Part shown: one piece after another, positions 1-11,245 of the stretch
How the letters are laid out: each line of letters opens with the position of its first letter
How positions within the stretch are numbered: position 1 is the first letter of the stretch
DNA from: Craterostigma plantagineum
Lineage: Eukaryota > Streptophyta > Magnoliopsida > Lamiales > Linderniaceae
NCBI GenBank assembly: GCA_027422505.1
Contig: JAPQWV010000489.1
Span: 372,001-436,000 of the forward strand
Reading direction: 5' to 3'
DNA length: 64,000 nucleotides
The notes under the pieces: generated by a model
Seen by the model: the letters and a program-made list of their open reading frames with translations, nothing else
Databases searched by the model: none
Told to the model about the DNA's origin: nothing
Translations under genes and position numbers: made by a program

Positions 1-355
1 TTATGCTGAAATTTCAGTTGGAGCACATATTGGGAAGCCTGTGTTTATTCCACGTATATCCTTAGAATCACCGCAAAATAATTTCTCATCTATCATTTTA
101 AATGGAAACAATTTCCAGTACGTTTATGCTTTGCAATGACAATCAATAAAGCACAAGGACAAACATTAGATTTTGTTGGTATCTCTTTGAAAGAACCTGT
201 TTTCTCTCATGGACAACTTTAGTTGCGTTATCAAGAGCTAGATCAGTTAAGAAAATGAAAATATTTATTAGGCCACCATTCCCACAAGCAGAAAGAAAAA
301 CCGTACTAAAAACATTGTTTACCATGAAGTTCTCGCAGCGGCAGAAGTCAACTAA
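1..355 (+). pseudogene. Helitron helicase, C-terminal end (broken)
   Basis: Conceptual translation gives the last part of a PIF1-like Helitron helicase: a segment reading GKPVFIPRI near base 35, superfamily 1 motif INKAQGQT at 142-165 and VALSRA at about 223-240. The same GKPVFIPRI segment reappears at the far end of the window (63930-63950) in another Helitron copy, which confirms the family. The frame is broken: a shift is needed before the INKAQGQT motif and a base is missing just before VALSRA, so this copy cannot make an active helicase. The upstream part lies outside the window. In intact Helitrons this helicase unwinds DNA during rolling-circle transposition. Confidence 0.85.
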
Positions 356-709
356 GTTTTGCTTATGTTTACAATAATCTTGAGCAAATATTCCTCAGTG
401 GAAAATTATGTCTGTTGTTCATTGGAAAATGCCTTGTCAATTCGTGTTTAAGTTCCAAGTAATAAAGGTTTGTTATCCTCATCGAAGATGTGTACCACTA
501 ACGTTATCGATTATGTACCAAATGCATTCTCCTTCAATAATATCGCACACTTCAGTTCAAAACCGCTCCGGTAGAAAGGTAAATACAATTGCAAGCTTAG
601 AAAAATTGTGTTGTTTGCATTAGTTAATGTTTTTTTCCATCTTTTTTTTTGCAGATAGAGGGTAGCTGTGAATTGTGACTGTATTTTTCAACTGGTTAGC
701 AGTACATTA
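356..709. other. Non-coding flank, no gene seen
   Basis: Follows the Helitron helicase end and runs to the Copia insertion. I see short open frames only and no recognised domain. It may include the 3' part of the Helitron, but no clear hairpin plus CTRR terminus was found. Confidence 0.5.
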
Positions 710-1573
710 TGTTGGGTTATATTAAAGTAAATGGGCTTTAATATTTGGGCTAGTGAATGATAATTATTGTGAGGAAAATAATAAGTAGTTGTCCCACATT
801 GGAAAGTTTGTGGGATTTGACACTCCTTATATAGTGTTGTATGATTTATTGGTTTAAAATAAATAACCAATATTATACTTCACATTAGACGCTCGCGTGC
901 GCACGCAGGGGGGGTGCAAATCCGGCGAAAATCCAATGGACTCGTATGCGAGCGCGACCCGCGTACACGAATGCCGGACCGAAATGGACCAAAATCCCGC
1001 GGGCCTGATCAACTCGCATTTTGTTCCGAGTTTATTAATTTTCCTTTAAACTTATTTCCGAAAATGGGCTGCTAGGCCGAAATTAATTATGGCCCAAAAT
1101 CATTCTTCTAGAAGAAGTGTCGTTGATGATTGGTGCTGTAATGATCAAGGAGTAGCTCACCTGCTCCTTCAATAATTTGTAAAACGAACGTCACACAATT
1201 TTTAATTAATGACGTTGAGGGCATCATGATTCAGTTTGCCTATATTAATAGGATAATTCTCACATGAGAAATAGAGAAAAGATATACGACGCTTAACCAT
1301 GCAATTATAATTCCAAAAACCAGTTCTGCTCTTACACGTTTCAAATTCTGTTCGTCGTCGGTTTCGGTCAGTGCAGATCGAATTCCGAGTTAATCGAAGT
1401 ATCCTGAGAGACAAATGCTCGTTAATCCTATTGCACGTTGTGAGGGAGCAAATCTGTTTTAAGGAAATTGTGTTCGCACAATCTTCGAACCGTTCGACGA
1501 AACTCTCGCAACTGTTGAAGCGCATGCGTGGTCATTCAAGTACGGAAGATTCGAATCAGAGCCAGGAGCAACA
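710..1573 (+). repeat. 5' LTR of Copia-1
   Basis: 864 bp, TG...CA ends, with a TATATA box at 828-833 that would place transcription start around 860. It contains a GC-rich block at about 890-1010. It differs from the 3' LTR at only two positions by eye. The short open frames inside it occur in both LTRs and show no known domain. Confidence 0.96.
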
Positions 1574-1575
1574 AT

Positions 1576-1589
1576 CTTAAAACAGATTT
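1576..1589 (+). promoter_or_regulatory. Possible self-complementary primer site of Copia-1
   Basis: These 14 bases begin two bases after the LTR and are the exact reverse complement of 1450-1463 inside the same LTR (AAATCTGTTTTAAG). No TGG-initial tRNA-type primer site is visible here. In Tf1/sushi elements the transcript's own 5' end pairs with the primer site and primes cDNA synthesis. A similar use here is inference; the main TATA box at 828 would put the 1450 segment well inside the transcript, which argues against a simple copy of the Tf1 scheme. Confidence 0.4.
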
Positions 1590-1595
1590 CCAACG

Positions 1596-4500
1596 ATGTC
1601 AGACTACGTGGACTTCCTCAACAACCAACAGCCTATGGCGAACGAAGAAAACATTGACGTTCCTCCTCCTACTTTTGTCCCCACCGCCATACCTATTGTT
1701 ACGAAGCCAACCGTACCAGTCAACCACCTGGAGAAGCCGGAGAAATTTATGGGGACAGCCTCCACATTCAAGAGATGGCAGCAGAAGATGCTCTTCTACC
1801 TCACCACGCTGAACTTAGCAACATACCTGAAAGAGGTCGAGCCTAAGGTGAACGACGGCGAGACGACCGCTGAGATCGTCATCGCTGTTGATGCATGGAA
1901 ACACTCTGATTTCCTGTGTCGTAATTACATTCTGAATGCCCTAAGCGATACTCTGTACAACGTGTATGGTGCGGTCGCTACGGCAAAAGAATTGTGGGAA
2001 ACGTTGGATCGAAAATATAAAACTGAGGATGCCGGCACAAAGAAATTTGTTGTCGGACGGTTCCTTGATTATAAGATGGTCGATTCCAAGACTGTGATAA
2101 GTCAAGTGCAAGAAATCCAATTGATCTTGCACGAGATCCATGCAGAACGGATGGTTCTGAGCGAATCTTTCCAAGTCGCGGCTATCATTGAGAAGCTACC
2201 CTCGGGCTGGAAAGACTTCAAAAACTATCTCAAGCATAAGCGCAAGGAGATGTCGTTGGAAGACTTGATTGTCAGACTTCGAATCGAAGAAGACAACAAG
2301 CGGTCGGAGACGAGAGTGTCGAACTCATCCGAACCGAAGCTAAACGTGGTGGAGCATAGCTCTAAAAAGGGCAAAGGCCCATTTAAACCCAAGGCGAAAC
2401 TTGGAGTTACTGGAGGCGTGTCAAAGCCTAACTATAAGTTCAAGGGAAAATGTTTCAACTGCGGGAAAATGGGCCATAAGTCGTCGGACTGCCGTTTCCC
2501 TAAAAAGAACCACGAGGCGAACATGGTAAAAGATATCACCAAGGATGTTGAAGATATGAGCCTTGTTGCGGTAGTGTCTGAAGTGAACATGGTCGGATCA
2601 AATCCAAAGGAGTGGTGGATCGATACCGGTGCAACAAGACATGTTTGCACAAATCGAAGCCTCTTCTCAACCTTTGAGCCTGTTGAAGAAGAAAAAATCT
2701 ATATGGGCAACTCGGCTGCGGCTAACGTGGAAGGGAAGGGAAAAGTGCTGTTGAAGATGACGTCTGGAAAAGTGCTAACTCTGAAAGATGTGTTGTACGT
2801 ACCGGAAATTCGTAAGAATTTAGTGTCGGGGTCCTTGTTAAACAAGCACGGGTTTCGTATTGTGTTTGAGTCGGACAAAGTGATATTGTCTAAGTCTGGT
2901 ATGTTTGTAGGAAAAGGGTATGCTACTGATGGTTTGTTCAAGCTAAATGTAATGACTGTGGTCAATGAAATGAATAAAAATGTTTCTTCGGTTTACTTGC
3001 TTGAAACTTCTAACCTATGGCATGGTAGATTAGGTCATGTTAATTTTAATTCGATACGTCGATTAATTAACTTAAACCATATTCCTACATTTGAAATCGA
3101 TACGAAACATAGATGCGAAATTTGTGTCGAGGCAAAACTGACGAGATCATCATTTTCTACGGTAACACGAAGTACCGAACCGCTTGAACTAATTCACAGC
3201 GATGTTTGTGACTTAAAAAGTGTTCAGTCACGAGGTGGAAATAAATATTTTATAACGTTTATTGATGATAGCACGAAATATTGCTATGTATATTTGCTTA
3301 AAAGCAAAAATGAAGCGTTGGAAAAATTTATTCAATATAAAACCGAAGTCGAAAATCAAATCGGTAAGAAAGTAAAACGATTTAGAAGTGATCGGGGTGG
3401 CGAATACGAAGCACCGATCGGTAACTTCTGTGCAGAGCACGGGATTATTCATGAGGTGACTGCACCGTATTCACCCCAATCAAATGGGGTTGCGGAACGT
3501 AAAAATCGCACATTGAAAGAAATGATGAATGCGATGTTATTAAGTTCAGGCTTACCGCCCAACATGTGGGGGGAAGCTATTTTGTCGAGTAATTACCTTT
3601 TAAATAGGGTGCCTCGAAAGAAAGAAGATAAAACCCCTTATGAGTTATGGAAAGGGAAGACTCCATCCTATCAACATTTGCGAATGTGGGGGTGTTTGGC
3701 GAAGGTAGCCGTACCTACGCCTAAAATAATAAAAATTGGTCCCAAAACGGTAGACTGTGTTTTTATTGGATATGCGCATAATAGTACGGCATATCGTTTT
3801 CTTGTATATGATTCGAAAATATCGGATATAAACAAGAATTCGGTAATGGAATCAAGGAATGCGTATTTCTTTGAAATGATATTTCCTTATAAAACCTGCG
3901 TGGGTTCTAGTTCGTCTAAACGAACTAACGAGGATACTGAAAACCCTAGTCCGGTTCAAGATGTTGAACCAAGACAAAGCAAACGAGCAAGAATAAAAAA
4001 GTCATTTGGTGATGATTTCATAATCTATTTGCTCGAGAAGGAACCACTGACTTATGATGAAGCAGTGAGCTCCACAGAGGGACTTTTATGGAAAAAGGCC
4101 ATTAAAAGCGAAATCGATTCTATTCTGCAGAATCATACTTGGGAACTAGTTGATCTCCCACAAGGGTGTAAACCTTTAGAATCCAAATGGATTTTTAAAA
4201 GGAAAATGAAATCGGATGGGTCGATTGACAAGTACAAAGCCAGACTTGTAATAAAAGGTTACAAGCAACGTGAAGGCTTGGATTATTTTGATACTTATTC
4301 TCCTGTAACGAGAATAAACTCTATAAGGATGATACTTGCGATTGCATCCTTAAGAAATTTAGAAGTACATCAAATGGATGTTAAAACAGCTTTCTTAAAC
4401 GGTGATCTTGATGAAGAAATATATATGGAGCAACCTGAGGGGTTTCGTGCTCCTGAGACAGGAAAGAAAGTCTGTAAATTAATTAAGTCGTTGTATGGAT

Positions 4501-5582
4501 TGAAACAAGCCCCAAAGAAGTGGCATGAGAAATTTGACCATGCAATGCTAACAAGTGGCTTCAAAATCAACGAGTGTGACAAATGTGTCTACTCGAAAGA
4601 AGCAGGTGATGATTATATCATTTTATGTCTGTTTGTTGACGACATACTTATTGTCGGTAGTAGCGACAGGATAGTTAAATCTACCAAGAATATGTTAAAT
4701 TCAAAATTTGATATGAAAGACATGGGACTTGCTGATGTGATTTTAGGAGTTAAAATCATACGAACGAGTGAGGGTCTTGTTCTGAGTCAAACTCATTACG
4801 TAGACAAAATATTGGAAAAGTTCAGCAAGGATGATCTTGGTGTCGCTAGAACGCCATTAGATCGAAGTGTTCATTTATCGAAAAACCGTGGTGAAGGTAT
4901 TTCTCAAGTAGAATACTCACGAATTATTGGAAGCCTAATGTATCTAATGAGTTGTACTAGGCCGGATCTTGCATATGCTATAAGCAAGCTGAGTTCATAT
5001 ACAAGCAATCCAAGTGTAGAACACTGGACTGCTATCATAAGAGTACTAAGATACATACGGTATACTAGAGATTACGGGTTACATTATGGTAGATATCCAG
5101 CTGTGGTAGAAGGCTACACAGATGCCAACTGGATATCTGACACAAAGGACTCAAAAAGCACCAGCGGCTACGTATTTACACTAGCTGGGGCTGCTGTGTC
5201 ATGGAAATCCTCTAAACAAACTGTTATAGCAAGATCCACTATGGAATCCGAGTTCATTGCCTTGGATAAATGTGGAGAAGAAGCTGAATGGCTACGCCAT
5301 TTCTTGGAGGATATTCCTAAGTGGGAAAAACCTGTGCCGCCAATATGCATACACTGCGATAGCCAATCGGCTATTGGACGAGCACAGAGTACTATGTATA
5401 ATGGTAAGTCGAGACACATACGTCGTCGACATAATACCGTTAGGCAACTGATTTCAACTGGAATTATCTCGATTGAATATGTGAAATCGAAGGATAACAT
5501 TGCGGATCCGCTAACCAAAGGGTTAAATAGAGATGCGGTTGAAAGGTTGACGAAAGGGATGGGTTTGAAGCCTAAAGTATAA
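1596..5582 (+). CDS. Copia gag-pol polyprotein, intact
   Basis: 1328 residues with no stop or frameshift. In order: a UBN2-type gag domain (residues about 45-240), a CCHC zinc knuckle [14 protein letters not shown] (about 286-299), an aspartic protease motif WWIDTGA (about 340), the integrase zinc-binding region beginning WHGRLGH (about 474), the integrase core with HSDV (about 533), RSDRGGEY (about 596) and the glutamate of [10 protein letters not shown] (about 630), the reverse transcriptase with FVDDILIV (about 1011), and an RNase H with GYTDANW and HCDSQSAI (about 1171-1255). The ATG at 1596 is only 22 bases after the LTR, an unusually short leader. Codons for all catalytic acids are present. 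The product would form particles, copy the RNA and integrate the cDNA. Confidence 0.96.
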   Translation: MSDYVDFLNNQQPMANEENIDVPPPTFVPTAIPIVTKPTVPVNHLEKPEKFMGTASTFKRWQQKMLFYLTTLNLATYLKEVEPKVNDGETTAEIVIAVDAWKHSDFLCRNYILNALSDTLYNVYGAVATAKELWETLDRKYKTEDAGTKKFVVGRFLDYKMVDSKTVISQVQEIQLILHEIHAERMVLSESFQVAAIIEKLPSGWKDFKNYLKHKRKEMSLEDLIVRLRIEEDNKRSETRVSNSSEPKLNVVEHSSKKGKGPFKPKAKLGVTGGVSKPNYKFKGKCFNCGKMGHKSSDCRFPKKNHEANMVKDITKDVEDMSLVAVVSEVNMVGSNPKEWWIDTGATRHVCTNRSLFSTFEPVEEEKIYMGNSAAANVEGKGKVLLKMTSGKVLTLKDVLYVPEIRKNLVSGSLLNKHGFRIVFESDKVILSKSGMFVGKGYATDGLFKLNVMTVVNEMNKNVSSVYLLETSNLWHGRLGHVNFNSIRRLINLNHIPTFEIDTKHRCEICVEAKLTRSSFSTVTRSTEPLELIHSDVCDLKSVQSRGGNKYFITFIDDSTKYCYVYLLKSKNEALEKFIQYKTEVENQIGKKVKRFRSDRGGEYEAPIGNFCAEHGIIHEVTAPYSPQSNGVAERKNRTLKEMMNAMLLSSGLPPNMWGEAILSSNYLLNRVPRKKEDKTPYELWKGKTPSYQHLRMWGCLAKVAVPTPKIIKIGPKTVDCVFIGYAHNSTAYRFLVYDSKISDINKNSVMESRNAYFFEMIFPYKTCVGSSSSKRTNEDTENPSPVQDVEPRQSKRARIKKSFGDDFIIYLLEKEPLTYDEAVSSTEGLLWKKAIKSEIDSILQNHTWELVDLPQGCKPLESKWIFKRKMKSDGSIDKYKARLVIKGYKQREGLDYFDTYSPVTRINSIRMILAIASLRNLEVHQMDVKTAFLNGDLDEEIYMEQPEGFRAPETGKKVCKLIKSLYGLKQAPKKWHEKFDHAMLTSGFKINECDKCVYSKEAGDDYIILCLFVDDILIVGSSDRIVKSTKNMLNSKFDMKDMGLADVILGVKIIRTSEGLVLSQTHYVDKILEKFSKDDLGVARTPLDRSVHLSKNRGEGISQVEYSRIIGSLMYLMSCTRPDLAYAISKLSSYTSNPSVEHWTAIIRVLRYIRYTRDYGLHYGRYPAVVEGYTDANWISDTKDSKSTSGYVFTLAGAAVSWKSSKQTVIARSTMESEFIALDKCGEEAEWLRHFLEDIPKWEKPVPPICIHCDSQSAIGRAQSTMYNGKSRHIRRRHNTVRQLISTGIISIEYVKSKDNIADPLTKGLNRDAVERLTKGMGLKPKV

Positions 5583-6123
5583 AGGTACTAAAAAGGAAAA
5601 CCCTACCTATGTGACTGGAGATCCCAAGATCTAGGTTCAAAGGGACAACCTAATTTTAGGACTTAATTGCACTGTGGGGGTGATAATCCCGCTCATTCCT
5701 GTCGAGAAACAGTGATAACGGAGAAGGCTAGCATTATGATGCTTTAATGACTATCATAGAGTATTGATAGAAAATACTCTCGACGTGAGAAGTCACCTAT
5801 GTTAGGGAGAAGTGGGGCCGCTTCAAAGGAGAACTGAAAGGCTTAGTTCTTTAGAAACCCTCGCAGAATCAGGACGTGTCCATGGCCATAATGGACAAAA
5901 CCATGAGAACGGAACAAGAGAAAAATGGTCTTTGTGTATTGTACGTGGGTTTATTTACACAAAAAGCGGGACAGTTCAAAGACATCGTGTTCTACTGGAC
6001 TGCAGTAAATCAAGCGTGCATACAAGGAGGAAGTTCAAATGTTAAAAACATACTATCTTCTATACAGAGATCAGAGTGATGAGCATGAACTCTGAACGAA
6101 CAATTCTCATTCATGTGGGGGAT
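5583..6123 (+). other. Copia-1 3' untranslated region with polypurine tract
   Basis: About 540 bases between the pol stop and the 3' LTR. Only short frames without known domains are present. The purine run GTGGGGGA at 6115-6122 directly before the LTR is the expected plus-strand primer. Confidence 0.75.
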
Positions 6124-6987
6124 TGTTGGGTTATATTAAAGTAAATGGGCTTTAATATTTGGGCTAGTGAATGATAATTATTGTGAGGAAAATAATAAGT
6201 AGTTGTCCCACATTGGAAAGTTTGTGGGATTTGACACTCCTTATATAGTGTTGTATGATTTGTTGGTTTAAAATAAATAACCAATATTATACTTCACATT
6301 AGACGCTCGCGTGCGCACGCAGGGGGGGTGCAAATCCGGCGAAAATCCAATGGACTCGTATGCGAGCGCGACCCGCGTACACGAATGCCGGACCGAAATG
6401 GACCAAAATCCCGCGGGCCTGATCAACTCGCATTTTGTTCCGAGTTTATTAATTTTCCTTTAAACTTATTTCCGAAAATGGGCTGCTAGGCCGAAATTAA
6501 TTATGGCCCAAAATCATTCTTCTAGAAGAAGTGTCGTTGATGATTGGTGCTGTAATGATCAAGGAGTAGCTCACCTGCTCCTTCAATAATTTGTAAAACG
6601 AACGTCACACAATTTTTAATTAATGACGTTGACGGCATCATGATTCAGTTTGCCTATATTAATAGGATAATTCTCACATGAGAAATAGAGAAAAGATATA
6701 CGACGCTTAACCATGCAATTATAATTCCAAAAACCAGTTCTGCTCTTACACGTTTCAAATTCTGTTCGTCGTCGGTTTCGGTCAGTGCAGATCGAATTCC
6801 GAGTTAATCGAAGTATCCTGAGAGACAAATGCTCGTTAATCCTATTGCACGTTGTGAGGGAGCAAATCTGTTTTAAGGAAATTGTGTTCGCACAATCTTC
6901 GAACCGTTCGACGAAACTCTCGCAACTGTTGAAGCGCATGCGTGGTCATTCAAGTACGGAAGATTCGAATCAGAGCCAGGAGCAACA
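6124..6987 (+). repeat. 3' LTR of Copia-1
   Basis: 864 bp, same length as the 5' copy, with TG...CA ends, followed directly by the CATTA duplication at 6988-6992. It carries the same 14-base segment complementary to 1576-1589. Confidence 0.96.
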
Positions 6988-7045
6988 CATTATAATCTGA
7001 TTAAACATTGTTAAGTTAAAAGGTCATGACTGTATTTATATATAG

Positions 7046-7474
7046 GTGTGTGTGACCGTGAATATGTTTGTGTTCATATCAGAACACAATACATTCTCCG
7101 CGATATATGTTAGGGTTTTCGAAAGGTCTTACGGTTTTGCAAGCTGTAGGGCTTCAACTAATTATGTCTACATTATAAAAACACACATCATCCGAAATAA
7201 CATTTTTAATAATCCCAGAAACAAAACAGGAAGAGTGCTGACGGATGCCCAAATCGTCGCCCGCCTCCAGGAAATCGTCCGTAACTCTGACCCCCAGACT
7301 ACCACGGCCGACGACGTCCGCCGCCGTCTAGAGGCCGACCTCGGCGTCGACCTCTCCCAAAGGAGGCTGTTCATCTTGTTTGAGATGGACATATTCTTAA
7401 ACCCCGACGACGATCCTATCGAACTCGACGGAAGGATTTCGAAAGTTAGAAAGGAGATGGTACGAGAATTATGA
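7046..7474 (+). pseudogene. DEK_C-domain gene fragment
   Basis: An open frame of 142 codons whose second half reads LTDAQIVARLQEIVRNS, then TTADDVRRRLEADLGVDL, then a hydrophobic segment ending IFL. This matches the DEK C-terminal fold found at the N-terminus of plant SWIB/MDM2-domain chromatin proteins. The DEK_C part is about 7226-7400 and is clearly richer in GC than its surroundings. The upstream 60 codons look like non-coding sequence read by chance. No SWIB domain follows: the frame ends at 7474 and the next 3 kb are AT-rich repeats. I read this as a captured or truncated first exon; capture by the neighbouring Helitron is possible but not shown. Confidence 0.65.
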
Positions 7475-7584
7475 TTGTCAGGAACCGAAACGAAAACCCT
7501 ATTCCATTCCACGCATTTACATAAATTTATGCATTTGCATAATTAATTTCATGATATGAATATAGATGATGATAATAATTACAG

Positions 7585-7712
7585 GTGAAAAATGTGTTTC
7601 CGGTCGTGAAACTAAGTTTCGCGAATGAAAAGTGATTTTATTTAGCGGGTGAACAGTAATATCGCGATGTGAACAGTGACTTCGCGGGTGAACAGTGATT
7701 CGCGAGTGAACA
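7585..7712 (+). repeat. Degenerate TGAACAGTGA/TTCGCG minisatellite, array 1
   Basis: Roughly six diverged units made of a GTGAACAGT core and a TTCGCG core about 18-22 bases apart. The same unit reappears in larger number at 8228-8660. Confidence 0.75.
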
Positions 7713-8227
7713 GTAAGTTTTTTTAGAAAAATAGTAATACTAATAATAACAAAATAAAAAATAAAATAATAATCATAACAAGATAATAATAATAAAATAA
7801 ATGATTATTAAAGTTAATAGGGACAATAGGAAAACATTGGGATTATTTGACAATTAATAAATAATATGGGGTTTATTTTGCAATCATTACATGATAAAAT
7901 AAGATAAGAAGAGGAGATAGATATCTCATGTTAGCAATCAACGAAAGTGTGAAAAAAAAGAGAGGAAAAAAAAGAAGAAAGAGAAGTCGAAATTGAAGTC
8001 AAACTAAGCTTAAGGATGGTATATTATGATTTTCATGTTCTTTTTTATGATTAAGCATGTTAGGATGTTATCAAGCACGTTTCATATGATATCATGTTTT
8101 GTTTAAGTTTAATTTTTGAAGGTAGAAAAGTGTTTAAAGTCTCTGGGAAGTTTTCATGTTTTAAGAAGCAAGATTTGATCGAATGTTGTTTAGACTTTTT
8201 GACAGAAATAGTGTTTAAGATAATTGA

Positions 8228-8660
8228 AAGGAAGATTTCACGAACTGTGGATTTGAAGTAACTTTCGCGAACGACAGTGAATTTGCGAAATGAAGAGTAA
8301 CTTCGCGAATGAACAGTAACTTTCGCGAACGAAAGTGAATTTGCGAAATGAAGAGTAACTTCGCGAATGAACAGTGAATACGCGAAATGACGAGAAAATT
8401 TCGCGAATAAAAAGTGAATTCGCGAAATGAACAGTAACTTTTGCGAATGAACAGTGAATTCGCGAATGAATAGTGAATTCGCGAAATGAACAGTAACTTT
8501 CGCGAATGAACAGTGAATTCGCAGAATGAACAGTGAATTTCGCTAATAACAGTGAATTCGCGAACGAACAGTGAATCCGTCAAATGAACAGTAATTTCGC
8601 GAATGAATAGTAAATTTCGCGAAATGAACAGTGAATTCGCGAATGAATTGGAATTTTGGG
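8228..8660 (+). repeat. TGAACAGTGA/TTCGCGAA minisatellite, array 2
   Basis: About twenty units of roughly 19-22 bases that alternate GAACAGTGAA with TTCGCGAA, with variable drift. The open frame on the minus strand here is a translation of the repeat, not a gene. The partly palindromic TTCGCGAA core repeats at near-regular spacing. Confidence 0.85.
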
Positions 8661-9690
8661 AAAAAAATATTAATAATAATAAATAAAAATAAATAAATGA
8701 TAATGAAAAATGAGGAAAAAGAAATGATGTTGAGACATATTTCGATATTTAACCGGACTTCAACAATTTAGCAGATTTCCAGAATATGGGTATTCAAAAC
8801 TTTGGAAAAATTACAAAAGTATACAGTTGATATTTATTAAATATAGTTTCCAGTCAGAAAGTTTAGTATAGATAGAAAGGTGAAGAATATAAAAAGAAAT
8901 CAGATCATGCGAAATAAAGCATGTATATCACGCATATATATTATTTTTAGGGATCTCCTATTTATCGAACATAAATATTTTTATAGGTCAGGATTCCGAA
9001 AAAAAATGCAGGGATAAAGTTGAATATCGAACGAGGCGTAAAGTTATACTGGGGTATGATATGCAACATGCGTTCTGTTTCTATGTGGCTTATGTGCTTA
9101 CATGTTTTTATTTGAATTTATGGATTTGTAATTCTATGATATCAAGTGGTATATGAATTAGATTCATGTGGATATAAAGGGTAACTATATGGTATATGTC
9201 AATGGTTTGTATGAAATGTATGTTATACAAGATTAAGGTTCTTGTATGTGTTTATAGGTATTATGTGAATTGATTGATTTACAATTTTACGACATACGTG
9301 TTACATGGACAGATTGGGTTTATGTGCCTTAATGTTATATTATATGTCAAAGGTGATTTTATAGATTTATGAGTTATGAGATATGGATGGTCAGGTCCAA
9401 GTCGGGTCAGCATCCAAAGGTACGTGTCCCTTTTCTGCTTGTCCCAGTGAGAGATTCCTAAGGAGAAACCGTTATGACTGCTATGACATCGGAAGACTTG
9501 ATACACAGATATGGTTTCATCCCTACAAATCGGGGGATTACAGAGTCTTTTACAGGCACACAAAATATATCAATGATTACAGAGTCCCATGCATGGGTCC
9601 CTACGGGATTGATAGTACGAGTCTAGTCGGTTCATAGCGGGAGTATCAAAAAGAAAAGTCATGTAGAAATTGCATCAATCTACGAATCAT

Positions 9691-10068
9691 ATGAATGGTT
9701 ATATGGACTATGATTATATGGACTATGGTTATGTGACAGAATCTATGATTGTTATGTGACTTAAATTATTTACAGCATAATTGATATTGATCTACGGATT
9801 TTATATGAGCAACGGATATATGAACCAAAGTATTGAATGATATATGATCAATGGATCATAAAACGATGATTATATGAACGAATGGTTATATGGACTATGA
9901 TATATATGGACTATGGTTATGTGACAGAATCTATGATTGTTATGTGACTTAAATTATTTACAGCATAATTGATATTGATCTACGGATTTTATATGAGCAA
10001 CGGATATATGAACCAAAGTATTGAATGATATATGATCAATGGATCATAAAACGATGATTATATGAACG
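9691..10068 (+). repeat. Two-copy tandem duplication, about 187-bp unit
   Basis: The block beginning at 9693 (GAATGGTTATATGGAC) is repeated from 9880 with a few differences; both copies end in TATATGAACG (9880 and 10068). Nothing in it looks coding. Confidence 0.9.
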
Positions 10069-10852
10069 ACTGTACAAACGATGGTTATGTGATAGATAGA
10101 GACCTTATGTATGATAATTTAAGAACGAAGGTTACAGAAAGGTATATAGTTGGAATGTTATGATATCTATGGAAAACGATTAAACTTGGTTTAATTATAA
10201 TATGTTTATGGAATAACATGTTGCGATCATACTCTGAATAGTTGTTTTACAGTGATGTAGATATCTAATAGGCGACTTAGAACGCATATGCATACGAAAG
10301 CATGAGTTCCAGGTTGGCCGGCTACGCTCTCTCCTGCTCCCTTCAGTTCATCGTCTGCAAATAGTTTAAGTCACATTAGTAAATTTATAAGATGTGAAAA
10401 TAGGTCTCGTGTATACGTATATGTTTCTATTGAATGGAAGTGAATAGACCAGATGTACGCCCGTTTACGTTCAAAGGAAATGGTTATGAAAGGAAAAGAA
10501 AGCGAAAAATTTTATGTGAAAAATGTTATAACTGCGCAAATAAAGTAATAGAAAACGGGACGTTACAAAACATAAAGGGGTATTAAAGAATTTATAGGTT
10601 TTACTGTAGCGATTGGCAAACATCAGACCCGTGATAGAGCAGTAAAAGTAAAAAAGCAACCACCACTTTAACTTTCAATTCAATTCAATCGTAATTTCTC
10701 CTGCACACTAAACGTTTTGCAAATCGTTTCTCTGCAAGTAAAACCCAAATCCGAACATCAATCTACAATGGCAATCAGCGAGAACACCCAGAGAGTGAAG
10801 ATATTTGTTCTACTCTTCGTCTTCAATTTAACCTATTGAACCCTAATTTGGT

Positions 10853-11245
10853 GCGGACCCGTGCTTGCAAGCACAGGACCGTGCTTGCAAGTATAGGACC
10901 ATGCTTCGAAGCATAGGACCCATTTTCACGGCACCCGCCCATAAGATGATGGTCCCATGCTTATAACGACCGGGTTCCGCTCTCGTAGCGCGTGGGTCCC
11001 GTGCCTTGCGCCTGCGAAGAACAACACGGGACCCGCGCGCTACGAGCAGGGGACCCTCGCGTTATAAGCAGGGAACCCACGCTTATACGCAGGGGACCCA
11101 TGCCTGGCCATCGTCTTATGGGCGGGTCCCGTGAAATACACACAGGTCCGTGCAAATTCGCACAGGTCCCCTGATCATGCGCAGGGGTCTCATTCGCATC
11201 TGTGCTTGAATGTCAGCATAAGCGATGCGGTCCCCTGCCATATGT
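10853..11245. repeat. GGGACC-rich palindromic minisatellite with long hairpin
   Basis: About fifteen units of 20-33 bases, each with a GGACC or GGTCC core beside a small inverted repeat such as GTGCTTGCAAGCAC or ATGCTTCGAAGCAT. The central part also forms a larger imperfect stem: 10927-10952 pairs with 11108-11133, and 10959-11003 pairs with 11025-11069 around a 21-base loop, with an unpaired bulge at 11070-11107. The block is far richer in GC than the flanks. A short frame (10768-10839) lies just upstream but is not convincing as a gene. Confidence 0.8.

Larger units (their letters stand above)
710..6987 (+). mobile_element. Full-length Copia LTR retrotransposon (Copia-1)
   Basis: Two 864-bp direct repeats starting TGTTGGG and ending GAGCAACA bound the element, and the 5-bp duplication CATTA lies at 705-709 and 6988-6992. 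I count two substitutions between the LTRs (near 848 and 1217), so the insertion is very recent. One uninterrupted gag-pol frame sits between them, in the Copia order with integrase before reverse transcriptase. A polypurine tract precedes the 3' LTR. The sequence just after the 5' LTR does not start with TGG and does not resemble the usual initiator-tRNA-Met primer site; see the separate entry. All visible parts needed for autonomous movement are present apart from that unclear primer site. Confidence 0.97.
7500..10640. other. AT-rich repeat region, possible LTR-element remnant
   Basis: About 3.1 kb without a supported gene. It contains two arrays of a short CGCGAA-type repeat and a 187-bp tandem duplication (listed separately). 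The general look (a block around 9380-9640 of higher GC, then AT-rich sequence) recalls long Gypsy LTRs, but I found no paired ends or target duplication, so that is only a guess. Confidence 0.4.

Noticed and set aside
1202..1525. A 107-codon minus-strand frame, present again at 6616-6939
   Set aside because: Lies inside both LTRs; the repeat explains it, and no domain or family is recognisable.
8215..8583. Minus-strand frame rich in repeated SFCEF/SISQIH-like units
   Set aside because: It is the translation of the TTCGCGAA minisatellite.
10853..11245. Regular palindromic repeats with variable inserts, resembling a CRISPR array
   Set aside because: Plant nuclear DNA, repeat cores only 5-6 bases, no cas genes, and variable parts are themselves palindromes.
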